From Nectonema munidae (lineage: Eukaryota > Nematomorpha > Nectonematoida > Nectonematidae), in contig JAUIRK010001041.1 in the NCBI GenBank assembly GCA_030549495.1, positions 1,550,001 to 1,614,000 on the forward strand: DNA of 64,000 nt. The letters are read 5' to 3'. The translations under genes were made by a program, and so were the position numbers. The notes below the pieces were generated by a model that was not told where the DNA came from, did no database searches, and saw nothing but the letters and a program-made list of their open reading frames with translations. Each line of letters opens with the position of its first letter. Position 1 is the first letter of the stretch. Below, in pieces: positions 38,901-50,500 of this stretch.

Positions 38901-41030
38901 AATATTGATCAGTATATTTCAGGGAACCCAAATGAGAAAGGAGTGATTGGATGCAGGTATAAGGAGCTAAGAACAAATTAAAAATCTCGACGAAAAGATC
39001 CTATAGAAGTCTTATAAAATTGTTTAAATAAACTTTTTAAATATATTTAAATGAAAGTTAATGAATGAGGAGATGCTTAAAAGATCGCATTTCTTGATTC
39101 CAAATTTTTCAAACTACTAAAGGCAAACTCTGTTGTGCAGGTAGAGTTACTGGTGAAAAAGATATATCGCCATGATTATGAAATAACTATTAGCCAAGTG
39201 TAATCATGTTCCTTCAGGTGTACTTGTTAAATTTCCTGCAACTTTGGCTCCAGAATAAGTAGATGAGAGACATCAGGGTTGTATGCGAGGATAAACGACA
39301 TACGTTTTTCTTTGATATTTTTGAAAAATAAGTTCTCGACGAATTAGTGTTCTAATTTCTTTGATTAGCTTCACAAAAAAAATAAAAGAAGAGGTAGGAT
39401 TTTGAATGAGTCCACGACATTATGTCGACAAATATAAAGCTTAAAATTTTCAATATTTTGGGCGTATTAAATTTGTATTTTCAATCACCCCTGGACTCTT
39501 AACCAAATCTTTTTTTTCTTCTGCTTGTTAACGAATTGTCGAAGAAATCTTGTGCTTCTGTTGACAACTGCAAAACTAAAAATTATCAGAATGATTTTTT
39601 GTATTATATTTATATTTTGAATAAATATATCTTTTTTTATAAATTAGAAGTGCCAAACTTTAATTTTAATTTTATATGAAATATAGTTTTAATCAATATA
39701 TTCAATATCAAAATTTGTACTTAAATGAGACTTAGAATAACTATTTTGTAAAAACTAATATTTATCAAAAAATGGATTGCATATTCAAATTCCCTATATA
39801 AAATTTGCAACATTTTGATGTATCACAAACCATATTTGGATTTGATTTGAGGGAAATATAGCCGAATTAGACCATTTGAGTAATTTTATTTGAGCAACTG
39901 ACTAGCTCGCTAACTAAGAAACTTACTAACAAATTTTTATATGTATTTTAAAATAAAATTTATATAATTTTTTTTGAAAAAAGAATAAAGAAATAATTAT
40001 TTATAAAATTCGTTTTGAAGTTCATATACTTTAATAATACAAAATATAATTCTATGCAGCAAAGGGTGACAGTTCGATGAGAAACATAATTTTCATAAAT
40101 ATTTTGAATTGTTTAAACAAACGGGATATGAAGTTGTAGGTGGAAATTTCCATGAGATCAAACATATGTGGATCCATAAGCATATTAATTCTAGGTGTTT
40201 AAAAAAAGTTTGGATGCGATAAAAAAATGAAAGAAAAATTAAATTTTATTGGCAACGAAAAAAAACTTTAGATATTTAAAACCGGTTTATTGAAAATAAA
40301 AATATTCATTAAAACAGAATTTATGGAGTTTAAAAACAAGATTTTAAAAGACATGAGTGATTCAAGTTAAAAATGTAATACTCTAAACAAGATTTCAAGA
40401 AAATGTATCGTTGTGGTTAAAGTCTTGTTTTGGTTGTAAACTAAAGTTGGGTGGTATCAAAATCTCGGAGTAATTTTTACTTAAAGGAAGACTATTTGAA
40501 AGACACCTAGAAAACTTTCTGGCCACAGTCCTGTCTACAGTCTACATAGCAGAGTTACACAACTTTTTTTGAAGTTGTGAGCGTCAACAACTCTAAAGTA
40601 TTCATAAAAATATTTAAATAAAACATTTTTGATCCATATTTTTTTTCATTTCTTATTTTAATGTTTGTTAAAATCACGGACAAAAAATCGGAAAACAGGA
40701 CATTTTGTTTTATTTTGTATTTTAATCTTTTCATTTTTACACTTTTTTTTTCGTTTATATAAATTCATTTATAGTGCTCGATAATTTAGGCCAGTGGAAA
40801 GGGCGTTAAAAATTACCAAGTTTGACTATAAAAAGGCTTAGACCAAAAGTATTGTTATCAAGTTGATGAATAGAAATCAGTGTTACGTTGCTTTCAATAA
40901 GAGATTGGGATACGGCAGTTTCATTCCAAGGAGAAAGATTTTTCCAACTTTTCAAAATGAAGACAAAAATTGAGATGAAAACTAGGCAGAAAAAAAAAGC
41001 AGAAACAACACTCCAAATCAAGACATTCAT
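29920..41030 (-). CDS. Synaptotagmin-like protein: membrane anchor plus two C2 domains
   Basis: Minus-strand exons that join in phase: 41030-40817 (MNVLIWSVVSAFFFCLVFIS, one N-terminal membrane helix, residues about 4-27), 38836-38726 (linker with SSDSEEEDEDPSKR), 36011-35844 (C2A start, SPVIHLNCSYDFYKSDFI) and 34457 to about 34138 (C2A body, KICYPEN-like start, FNKVFKIPI, PMGEVNFKPL). The C2B start, INCLPTIIPLKSDQLFLITI, reads from about 34080 to 33963. The C2B body and stop lie at 30221-29920 (ASYVKIKLM, WYELFSFVL, AWYSLIL). The last two junctions do not meet in phase with the sites I can see, so exons 5-6 are approximate. Total length is about 400 residues, normal for synaptotagmins. The C2 calcium-ligand aspartates are mostly gone (KASYVKI instead of SDPYVKI), so calcium-independent vesicle or membrane traffic is likely. 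Orthology to a numbered synaptotagmin is unresolved. Confidence 0.75.
31318..31440 (+). repeat. tRNA-derived SINE fragment, copy 2
   Basis: It contains a B-box-like GGATTCGAATCC at about 31361 and the shared 3' part (TTCATAGTTT, then GTGCTTTGTCAATGAAAATA) also seen at 1317-1452. It lies in the largest intron of the synaptotagmin-like gene. Confidence 0.5.
31680..31960. repeat. Short tandem and inverted repeats, GAATTGTCCATGANACAAAA
   Basis: Two copies of a 43-bp unit (GAATTGTCCATGAGACAAAA and GAATTGTCCATGAAACAAAA, each followed by TGTCTTATGAAAATAA) lie at about 31866-31946. A partly complementary block, GACAATTTGCCC/GGACAAATTGTTCATAGGC, lies at 31700-31737. It is probably a decayed inverted-repeat element; a similar piece occurs at about 57073. 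Confidence 0.5.
32430..32630. mobile_element. Inverted-repeat MITE, TTGTCTTTTTTCAATT family
   Basis: The left arm has CTGTCTTTTTTCAATTCAAA and the right arm AAAAAAGACAATTAGAATTA. Both ends abut TA runs. It is the same family as 20896-21529 but shorter. Confidence 0.6.
32712..32838. mobile_element. 127-bp hAT-type MITE
   Basis: The ends CAGTGACGTCGAATTATTTT and the complement CAGTGATGTATTCAAAGGG share a CAGTGAYGT terminus. Flanking octamers CGAATGGG and CGGGTGGG match at six of eight positions. Confidence 0.5.
33185..33290 (+). repeat. Degenerate tRNA-like SINE piece, copy 3
   Basis: A B-box-like AGTTCGAATCAC lies at about 33213, followed by a diverged version of the shared SINE tail. It is weaker than copies 1 and 2. 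Confidence 0.3.
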
Positions 41031-42159
41031 GCTGAAGGAATGAGAGTTGTGAAATTTTTTATTAGCAAATGAAGAAAACTGGACAATGTTTGCTTAATAA
41101 AACACGTACTATATAGAAAGCAAATAAAAAAAGAATGAAATTTGGCATCATTACATTCATCGGCAGTGAGAGATGATGTTTACACAGGATAGAGAGAATA
41201 AGAGTATGAAAAGATTATTACGCGATTTTTTGTCATCATAAAACAACGATAGCAGCTAAGTTCATTTGTTTAAAGATGCCGAGATTACACTAGGGCCGCC
41301 TCGTTTTACGAGTTTAATTCGTTCCAATTTTGGGCGCGTAAAGTGAAAAACTCGCAAACGGAAACAAGGCGCGCTCTATTGACAAAAAGAAGAGCGTACT
41401 GATGTTTTAGAACACAATGCAGTTTTTTTGCAAGCTCTTTTAAACATAATCGCACTTGAGGATACATGTAGTTTGTTTTGTGCAGCCATTAAGTTAGCGT
41501 AACAAAATAAATCCTTGGCTTACTTTTTTTAAATGTGAAAAACAGGTCATTTTGTTAAAAATTTGAAAAACTTAGGTCTGAATTCAACGACAAAATGGAA
41601 AATAAGAAAACTATTTTATTGAAATATGATAAAAAAAACTTAAAAAAATTTATCGAAGCGAGAAAATTTTATATTAAACAGAACTTTTTGTTTTTTTTTT
41701 AAAATTGCTTAATCGAAACTTGCTTCTACCTTTGCCTCCAAAGATCACGAAACTCTTCCATAACATCATGATTGAATATATTTATTGCACTGGAAGGAAA
41801 CTGTTCTATCAAGATGATATTTTTTTACAAAGTTTTCTTTTACACGCCACAAATTTCTTTCAAGTCTTTAATAGAAATATATACTTTTCCATTTAATGCC
41901 CTACATGACCTTGACTTTTAAAGTTATTTTTGCTGTTCCATTTGTAATGGAAGAAATTCCTCCGTCCTTACTTCTAGAACTAAACTTTTGCCAAGAAAAA
42001 TGTATCGTCAACAATTTGTGCAGAGTATTTTTCTAAATCAAAATTTTGAACAATACAATTACAGAAATAAGTAGGTCATTGTTTTCGCCAAAGAATGAAT
42101 TAAAGTGTTTAATGTATAATAAATTTATAATTTACATTTTTTAGAAAACTCACTCATCC

Positions 42160-42326
42160 CACGATTTTGGCTTCTTCTCCCTTTCTACTCCGTACATTTA
42201 ATCTCATCAGTTCGTTGCCTTCGCATGCCACAATGAATAGGCAGTGTAACTGTACACGGATACCACCATAAGGGAGTACAAAGCCCATGTTTGCTCTAAA
42301 AAAATTCCCATTTAGAATATGTAGAT
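42160..42326 (-). other. Exon-like open block, unrecognised
   Basis: The minus strand shows an acceptor-like TTTTTTAG followed by a frame reading MGFVLPYGGIRVQLHCLFIV and GNELMRLNVRSRKGEEAKIV, ending at a TGA directly before GTGAGT, a strong donor-like sequence. Composition is clearly more coding-like than the flanks. It may be a terminal exon or an untranslated exon of the synaptotagmin-like gene, whose start lies 1.1 kb downstream. I cannot connect it in phase. Confidence 0.35.
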
Positions 42327-42826
42327 TTGGTTGATTTTTCGAACAAATGAGTTGAATTTTCAACTATTTTTGTCATTTTTATGTTTTTGAATCAAAAATT
42401 TTCACAACTTCGAATGATATTATCCGAAATAAACCATTTTTCTCCTTTTTCTTATTTTTACTTAACGCCATCTATAACACAAATCTTATGTTTTAGTACA
42501 ATTTGAAAAACACAAAAGTTTGAGTTTCAGTATTTAGTCGTTTTACGTGTTCGAAGTTTTAAACTTTAGTGTAAATAAACAATAAATGATACATGTTTAA
42601 AAATATACATAAATATAGAAATGTAGAGGATAACATAAAAATGAAAAACACGACATAATGAACATTTTGCGTTTGTAAAAAATATGGTTGCGAAGAAGTA
42701 TTGTAATAAATTCGGAAATATTCGAAAAATAGTAGAATGCAGTAAAGAATGATTGAAACCTTTTTCAAAAAAAGTTATTGCGTCCTAATCCTTTGCTATT
42801 TGTGGATACGCTCTGTTTTTTACATT

Positions 42827-43124
42827 CAGGCGTGCTCACACTTTTTAGCATGCGAGCTATTTTTAAAATGACCTAGTCAAAATGATCTATCTACCATAAA
42901 AATACAAAAGATATGCTCAATGTTTGTTGGTGTTACCTTTTACCAGGCACTTTTTATTACTGCATGAACTTATAAAAAAAAACTGTACATATTTGTTTCA
43001 TGATAAATTTTATGGTGAAAGCGGACGAGGTTTACGTTTACTTTCTCAATGCTCTGCGATCTACTCACTCACAATGCCTTTGTGATCAACCGCTCGATCG
43101 CGATAGACGCAATGGGCACTCCTG
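42827..43124. mobile_element. 298-bp hAT-type MITE
   Basis: The left end CAGGCGTGCTCACACTTTTT and the complement of the right end, CAGGAGTGCCCATTGCGTC, form imperfect termini of a widespread hAT MITE type. The interior has the characteristic GCATGCGAGCTA and GATCGCGATAGACG pieces. Flanking octamers do not match cleanly, so it is old. The open frame at 43000-43191 is spurious. Confidence 0.5.
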
Positions 43125-43342
43125 CATTATATCAATCAAAAAAACCCCATGCTTTTTTCACCAAGTAAAAATATTTACAGCTCGTTTATAATGACGTCAA
43201 ACCATGGTGAAGGAAGAAAATAAGAGAATATACAAAGTATATTCATACGGCTCAAAACAATGAAGGTTGGCAAAAAATTTTCGAAAACAACATTTGTTCA
43301 CATGCTTGGTTTGCAAGATACGAAGATTTTGACGTTGTGATG

Positions 43343-44397
43343 TCAGAACACGTTGTTCAGTCAGTCATATTCAATAATTGTAATAGTTTTTGAAAGCGGC
43401 ATTTGTTTACTTTTTTGGTTCGCCAGAGGAATAGATTTTGCAGCTCTATTGTACAAATACGTCATACAATCATATTCAAGGTTTGTAACAATTTTCGAAA
43501 GTGACCATTGTTTACTTGCTTGGTTTGGGAAAGAAAATAATTTTGACGTTGTGATGTCAGAACACGTTGTTCAGTCAGTCATATTCAATAATTGTAATAG
43601 TTTTTGAAAGCGGCATTTGTTTACTTTTTTGGTTCACCAGAGGAATAGATTTTGCAGCTCTATTGTACAAATACGTCATACAATCATATTCAAGGTTTGT
43701 TACAATTTCCGAAAGTGACCATTGTTTACTTGCTTGGTTTGGGAAAGAAAATAATTTTGACGTTGTGATGTCAGAACACGTTGTTCAGTCGTAATTCAAT
43801 AATTGTAATAGTTTTTAGAAACGGCATTTGTTTACTTATTTGGTTCGCCAGAGGAATAGATTTTGCAGCTCTATTGTACAAATACGTCATACAATCATAT
43901 TCAAGGTTTGTAACAATTTTCGAAAGTGACCATTGTTTACTTGCTTGGTTTGGGAAAGAAAATAATTCTGACTTTGTGATGTCAGAACACGTCGTTCAGT
44001 CGTAATTCAATAATTGTAATAGTTTTTAGAAACGGCATTTGTTTACGTTTTAGGTTAGCCAGAGGAATAGATTTTGCAGCTCTATTGTACAAATACGTTA
44101 TACAATCATATTCAAGGTTTGTAACAATTTCAGAACCATTGTTTACTTGCTTGGTTTGAGAAAGAAAATAATTTTGACGTTGTGATGTCAAAACACGTTG
44201 TTCAGTCGTAATTCAATAATTGTAATAGTTTTTAGAAACGGCATTTGTTTACTTTTTAGGTTCGCCAGAGGAATAGATTTTGCAGCTCTATTATACAAAT
44301 ACGTTATACAATCATATTCAAGGTTTGTAACAATTTTCGAAAGTGACAACTGTTTACTTGCTTGTTTTGCGAAAGAAAGGAATTTAGACGTTGTGAT
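43343..44397 (+). repeat. Tandem satellite, five units of about 206-214 bp
   Basis: Units begin at the motif TCAGAACACGTTGTTCAGTC at 43343, 43557, 43771, 43982 and 44188. Each unit consists of two related halves of about 107 bp: TTGTAATAGTTTTTGAAAGC... with GGCATTTGTTTAC, and TTGTAACAATTTTCGAAAGT... with ACCATTGTTTAC. The array is therefore a dimeric higher-order repeat. A partial half-unit precedes it from about 43270. Open frames inside are repeat by-products. The broken piggyBac follows directly. Confidence 0.92.
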
Positions 44398-44510
44398 TGG
44401 TGGTAGAAACACACCGTAAGAAGTTTGGTATAAATTACTCATCGTCAAAAGATTTTTGCTTCTTCATTACAATTTGTTGTCACTCTACTTGTTTCTCTCT
44501 TGCTACATCC

Positions 44511-46145
44511 ATGGAGTTCTCATCAAATGATTCAACTTCTTCCCCTGCTTAGTCTGTTCAGTATTCGTTCTGCTCAGACGATTCAGTCTCAGATATATAT
44601 GGCGAAGTTTCGACTTCAAGGGAACACTTTCCAGAAGAATTTGAAGAAGGAGGAGAAATCCTAGAAGATGAAACAGACGAAAACTTGTTAGCTCCCGATG
44701 GAACTAAATTCTTTTGGGAACCTCAAAATACAATTAGGGGTCGTGTCCAAGCTCGGAATTGTCGCAACTTGTCCTTACGTCCTTATGGTCCCACAAATGA
44801 AGCAAAAAGTTAGGAAGATGTAATGAAAATCTTCAATCTATTTTTTGATAGATCAATCATATTTTGAAAATGTAAAGAAATTTTTATAATTTTTTTATAA
44901 CTTCATGTAAATGTAGAGTTGTGACAGTTTTTTGTTTTAGTAAATGAACTCCAAAATGGGAAGAGTTAAGAGCTTTTGCTACGAAAGGTTTAAAATTAGT
45001 GACCTATTAGCGTATTTTGGATGTCTTATTCACATCGGGCAAGCTAAGGACCACAGAATAGCAACACGACATCTTTTCTCTATGAATGGCGATCCGTTTT
45101 TACGAGTAGCAATGGGAAAACGAATGTTTACTTTTATAAATATTTTTATTCGTTTTGATAGTTTTGAACATAGAAATCAAAATGATAAATCTTCTGCTGT
45201 CAGAGTGATTCATGATAACTTTTTTGAAAACTGTTACAGATACTGGACCCCACTGACTAGATGCCATCACTTTTGATGAACAACTAGTGAAGTTTAGAGG
45301 AGGATGCCTGGTCAAAATATAGACCATTTAAACGATGCTAACACTTTTTGTTATGAAGACAGATATTTACATTTCTGGATTGACTGGTAGAAATTTGTAA
45401 ACGTTTGATTACGGGATGTAACTTGCCGCAAGGTTGTGGAGTTTTTCTGGACCGATTTCACGAGATAGCAAAGTGGGCGGTCGGCAAGGATTTGCCTATT
45501 TGTGGTACTATACATTCTAATTGCCGTTATTTACCTAACGTCCTCAAACCAAAGTACATACGCAATTTGAGTTTACAAGAAACCGAGAGTAAAATTGTTT
45601 ATTCTGAATGCGCATCTATTTCTATTTACAAAGCGATGAAGCATGCTAGGCCAAATTTCAAAGCCGTTTATGTTTTATCATCTCAAAATAAGTATAAAGT
45701 TGGTGTAGATAATTTCAATAGAATGTCAAGAGATTTCACTTCTTATAAACCTAGTAGAAGATGGACCATGGCCATTTCCACTAATTACTTGGATATTGCA
45801 GCTTTCAACTCTGGGGTGATTTACAATTTCAATTGTAATAAAAATTGTTCAACTAGAGAAGGGGGGACATTTTTTTTGAAGTATTTATCTCTCAAACTTT
45901 GCGAGCAATCAATGCTCATTCGCTCTAAGGTTTCGCAAATTTCTAGGCACATCAAAAATATTTTATCATATGGTTTTTTTTCACAAGGAGAAAACGTCAA
46001 AAGTAGCTCCACTGGCAGGGAATATTGTTCGATACCGGAGTGTAAACCGAGAACTAGAGGTACACGAAAGTATTTTTTCTGTAAAAAATTTATCTGCAAA
46101 AAACATTCTTTTCTGTTATGTCCTACTTGTGACTCTGATATGTAG
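44511..46145 (+). pseudogene. Broken piggyBac transposase gene
   Basis: Starting at ATG 44511 (MEFSSNDSTSSPA), the frame meets a TAG at 44550-44552, continues with an acidic N-terminus (EEGGEILEDETDENLL) and stops again at 44812-44814. From 44944 the DDE domain reads LLAYFGCLIHIGQAKDHRIA and RVAMGKRMFTFINIFIRFDS, then DEQLVKFRGG just past the stop near 45276. From 45405, downstream parts follow: VGVDNFNRMSRDFTSYKPSR and a C-terminal cysteine-rich zinc module (YCSIPECKPR, FFCKKFICKKH, CPTC). At least four breaks make it inactive. It is not closely similar to the intact copy at 11.7 kb. TTAA ends were not located. Confidence 0.8.
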
Positions 46146-47254
46146 AACAATTTTTTGTTTTTTGTACACTGTTTATGTAATTTCTGTCAAATATTTGTTC
46201 TGTTCAAATTGACTTTTTAAAAATAAAAGTTTATAGATGGCGTTAATTTTAATTTTTTGTTTTTGCGTAACATTTTATCATTATATAATTACATAAATAT
46301 TTAATGTGTGTCTAAATTACCAAGGAAGAGCTTGTTGGTAAAATTTTGAGGGAAAAAGAGGAAGAAAAAATTTTAATCAAAATTTTGTTTCACGGGTCAA
46401 CCCACATATTGGCTCCAAAATTTCATTAGTTTACTCAAAAATGTAAAAAAAATAAATTAATCTGAAAGTTCTTTAAATTCTTTAAATTTACATGTTATTT
46501 TATCAAATATTATTTATTAATAACATATAAAGTATTGCATGCCTCCTAAATCTTCTATTTTTGTAGCATATTTCTTTTATTTAGGAACAAGCTACATTCC
46601 GTGGTACCGGTTTTAATCCTGGTTTTCTTTCTCCGAAAAATTCAAAGGTTTTTAAACGCTTAGGTAGTGCGCTGGCGATCCGATTCTAACCCTTTTAGTA
46701 ATCAAGCAATTACACTATAGTATGCTTTTACACTGTTATAATTTTTTTGGAATAAAGAATTAACTTAGTCGAATTTGTTCAGGTTGAATTTTTTTCAAAG
46801 TCTCAAAACATTTGAATAGAAGCAGTTTAGAAAAAGGGAGCAAGTTGATTGGATTAAGCAAAAGATGGAGAAATATCTGTAGTAATAATGATTTATTTAC
46901 TTTCAATAAATAATAATTTGAAGCAAAAAACAACGTAAATGCATTAAGATATAGATTAAAGATATCACAAAAACTTAAAATTGAACTAGAAATTTTGACT
47001 AAATTTAACAAGGAAATTAAACAAAATATATTATAGTCAATAAAAAGCAATTGAAGTATTATAAATAAAAATCAATCAATACCTGTCTCACATACAGATT
47101 ATTGTAAATAAATTCGTAAATAACACCAAAATGCCCTCAAAATAAGGAGATAAAAGGCGTGTTAAAATCTAAAATAAATGTGTCAAAGTGCATTGTTCTA
47201 AGTAACATAATAAAAATTTGGTAAGTAAGAACGCAAAATAAACACTCTACCTAC

Positions 47255-47356
47255 ATGAAGAAGAGTTTCGGTATTGACGCGAAAGGCATGGAGAATTCGC
47301 GGTTCAAGGACATAATGAAGCATGCTGCTGGAAAGGATAAAATCACCACGTTTTAA
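47255..47356 (+). CDS. Short open frame of coding-like composition, 33 aa, uncertain
   Basis: ATG at 47255 reads MKKSFGIDAKGMENSRFKDI, continues with MKHAAGKDKITTF and stops at TAA 47354-47356. About 60 percent of third positions are G or C, in an AT-rich region, which is unusual for chance. On the opposite strand the same bases look like a small exon (CCAG before it and TAG/GTAGAG after it), so the coding strand is ambiguous. I recognise no family. It could be a small exon, a gene fragment or a peptide gene. Confidence 0.3.
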   Translation: MKKSFGIDAKGMENSRFKDIMKHAAGKDKITTF

Positions 47357-47563
47357 GGAAGAGCATAGAAAAGATGGACTTTTTAACAAGGATAAGTTCA
47401 ATCATGATAAATCAGATAAATAATATAAACAAATTTTAAAAATAAAATTGAAAAGTAGAAAATTGTAATAATGATGCATTGATATGGTTGCTATTGTTGC
47501 TTTGTTTTTAAAAATCATTTTCAGTGACTAGAAAGAAGTAGAAATTGATGAAGAGATTGTGGG

Positions 47564-50500
47564 TTAGCCAAAATCGAATTCTTCAACAAGATCGTTCACA
47601 ATGCTTTGACAGTCTACATCAAGCTGAAATAGAATATGATAGGCGGATGAAAGCAATGGATAAGTGAAAAAACAGTTTCCTGAAAAATTCGCAGTAAATT
47701 TATTGACACTAAAATGACCAGTTAGATCATTTGACACATTCTGAATTTATGTCTCATTTCATTCCTTCAGAAGTCGAATATTTTATGAAAAATTTGCTTG
47801 CATTAGTTCTTTCATTTTTGATATAAAATTATAATAATATCAAGTCAAATGCTCAAAGAAATTGCTTTCAAAATCTTTTCTTAAAAAAAGGAATTTTATA
47901 TTTTGAATAAAAACGTTTTGGCTCCCGTTACTTTTAGAATAGAAAGATAAACGTAGTCTCTCTAATCATTTTTATCAAATCATGCACATACGAAACTAAA
48001 AGTAACGGGAGACAACGATATATTTGAAAAGAATAAATATTTTTTGATTTGAACATTATTTGTTTCTTTCATTATAGGATTTTTTATTGATTATTATTAT
48101 TTGACAAATATATTATTTATCATGCAAATTGCAAAAATATAGGTAATGACTTTTGTAACATCGTATGAAGTATATCAAATCTTACATCTAGCAAAATATG
48201 AACTGACAGGTTGGAGATTAACCATCGCAGTATACAGGTTGGAGATGAACCAACGTAGTATCTAGGAAATAATATAGGTAATAACTTATGTAACATCGTC
48301 TCCCCGAATGAGGTATATCAAATCTTACATCTAGCAAAATATGAACAGAAAGTTGAACATTGTCTCCCAAGTCATTTGTACATGGAATAAAAACAATCGT
48401 AGTATACAGGTTGAAGATGAATTATCGTAATATACAGGTTGGAGATGATATACATATAAACAAACTCATACTACATACATATTGACATTAGACAACTTAA
48501 ATATCCAAAATAGTGATATCCAATTGATCAAATTACACTTACCAGTATCGTGAAGAAGGAGGATTTTAGACAGCACAGACTAATGGAGCGCAGTGAAGCC
48601 AATCGTATCACAAAGTTGTACAGCTTGAAAGTATTGTGAGGATACGTCTTCTCAATGTACATGTCCAAAAGTTGCAAAACTTCATCTCTTAACTTCTCGA
48701 TTTCTTCTGGTTCAACGAGTTTTTTGCCAACTAAAAATATGTAACACAAATAAAACTTCAAAGTTTTTTAAGAGCCTTTCACAATTTTCAATTTTCTTGT
48801 TATGCCACGCATTGGGAATTTGAAAAATAGACAACAAAATGCTTAGATTGTAGTGTGTGATAATAGAGGCTGCTAAATCATCCGATTCAATTTTGGCTTA
48901 CACGACAATTCTACGAATGAACAATACGCCAAAATGACACTTTGCACAAAAATATTTAAAAATAAATTTTTCAAAAAAGCAAATCAATATTATTATTTTA
49001 AATTAAGTAAAAAACTCATGTATAAATTACCTAGCTAAAACATTAATACAATTTTAATTTGTCCATATTTTATTTTATTGGAAAAAATCTACAGTAAATT
49101 GTCCATGAAGCAATCTTTCGCAAAATTATTCAACGATGAAGATTTTGTATGTACTCAAAGTTTAATTCCACGAGGATGATAAATCTACATATGTAAGCTA
49201 GAAAAAACATCGCGTGAATAGATAGCAATTTATTTGTACTATTCCATTTCGTTTAATTTATCACAGTGCTTCACAAACAGTGTGCCGCAACACATACAGG
49301 TGTCGTAAGATCGGTTGAAGGTTACCGCCAAAAATAGTTAAAGTATTTTTCTGCCTTAAAAACTTCCACCTTGCTACTTTTTTTGTATATAAATTTTTTA
49401 CTATTTTTATAGTAATCATCACGTACAATTATGATATAACAAGATAAGAAATTTTTTTTTAATTTAATTAATATAAATTTATTTAATTAATATTAAATTT
49501 TGTCAAAATTTGGTCAAAAAGGTTAGTCTAACTACTATGCCAATGGCTGCCGCAAAAAAAGTTGCAAAATTCAACAAAAGTTCGGAATTGTAAAAAAAGG
49601 TTGGAAACCAGTGAGTTATCATATCGTACAAGTGTGGCAAAATAAACATGATAATTTTTAACTTGAAAAAAATTAAATTTCTATACACACATTACGTATA
49701 TTTCCCTCCGATGAAAAAGGGTAGGCGGTGTGAATGGCAACAGATGGCATAGTGGTTGAAACGTAGGTCTTGACACGATCGTGCCCAGTTCGAATCCCGA
49801 TCGTGACATCGCTATCATCCATACGGTTATGGAAGAATTTCTTGAATAAGAAACCGACGACCCAAAAAATCATTTGATTTCAACTAAAGAAATTTTGCGT
49901 TGTTTTATCAACAAAAAAAAAACGTTTTGACATATCGCATTTTAGATCATCTCAATAGTGGCATTCAAACTACTCTTTGCTCATCTCTACAAATGTTTTG
50001 TAAAAAATTTATTTTTTTATTTGATTTTTTAGCATATGGCTTTCAATAAATTACTTTACTTTACACATCACCAATGTTTCCGATAAAAAAAGGTTTATGT
50101 CCTTGAAAAGACTCTCTTCGATTCCTCGTTGTGACATCTTTTCACTCAAGATTATTCTTCTTCCGTTGAATGAAATACAAAGAGAAAAAAAATAAATGAA
50201 ATAAAAAAAAGACACATTTGATGGAGTGTAAAAGATTTGCAAGGCGACATTTAAAGATAAATTTTTATAACCTAATTTTATGTATCTCATAAACTAGATA
50301 CAAATTTTGATGTTTAAAATTTTTAACAAAATGACCTGTTTTTCACACCTTTATTCTTGTACCTAATAAAGTCTAGAAGGCATATAGGGCAAAACTTTTT
50401 TCTATGAAATTAAAATTATTAAGATAAAATTTCATGAAAGTCGCTTTCATTCCAAAAACATCCTGATTGAATTCTCGGAAATCTTCTCTACCATTTCTTC

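Noticed and set aside
46760-47050. 96-codon minus frame rich in Leu, Phe and Ser
   Set aside because: Composition fits AT-rich non-coding DNA; no motif or splice context.
49267-49602. CAGTGCTTCACAAACAGTGT and a CCAGTG further right as ends of a hAT MITE
   Set aside because: The left end looks like hAT, but the right sequence is not its inverted match and there is no target duplication.
49738-49806. Possible functional tRNA gene
   Set aside because: A and B boxes are present but the arms do not pair as a cloverleaf; read as a SINE head.
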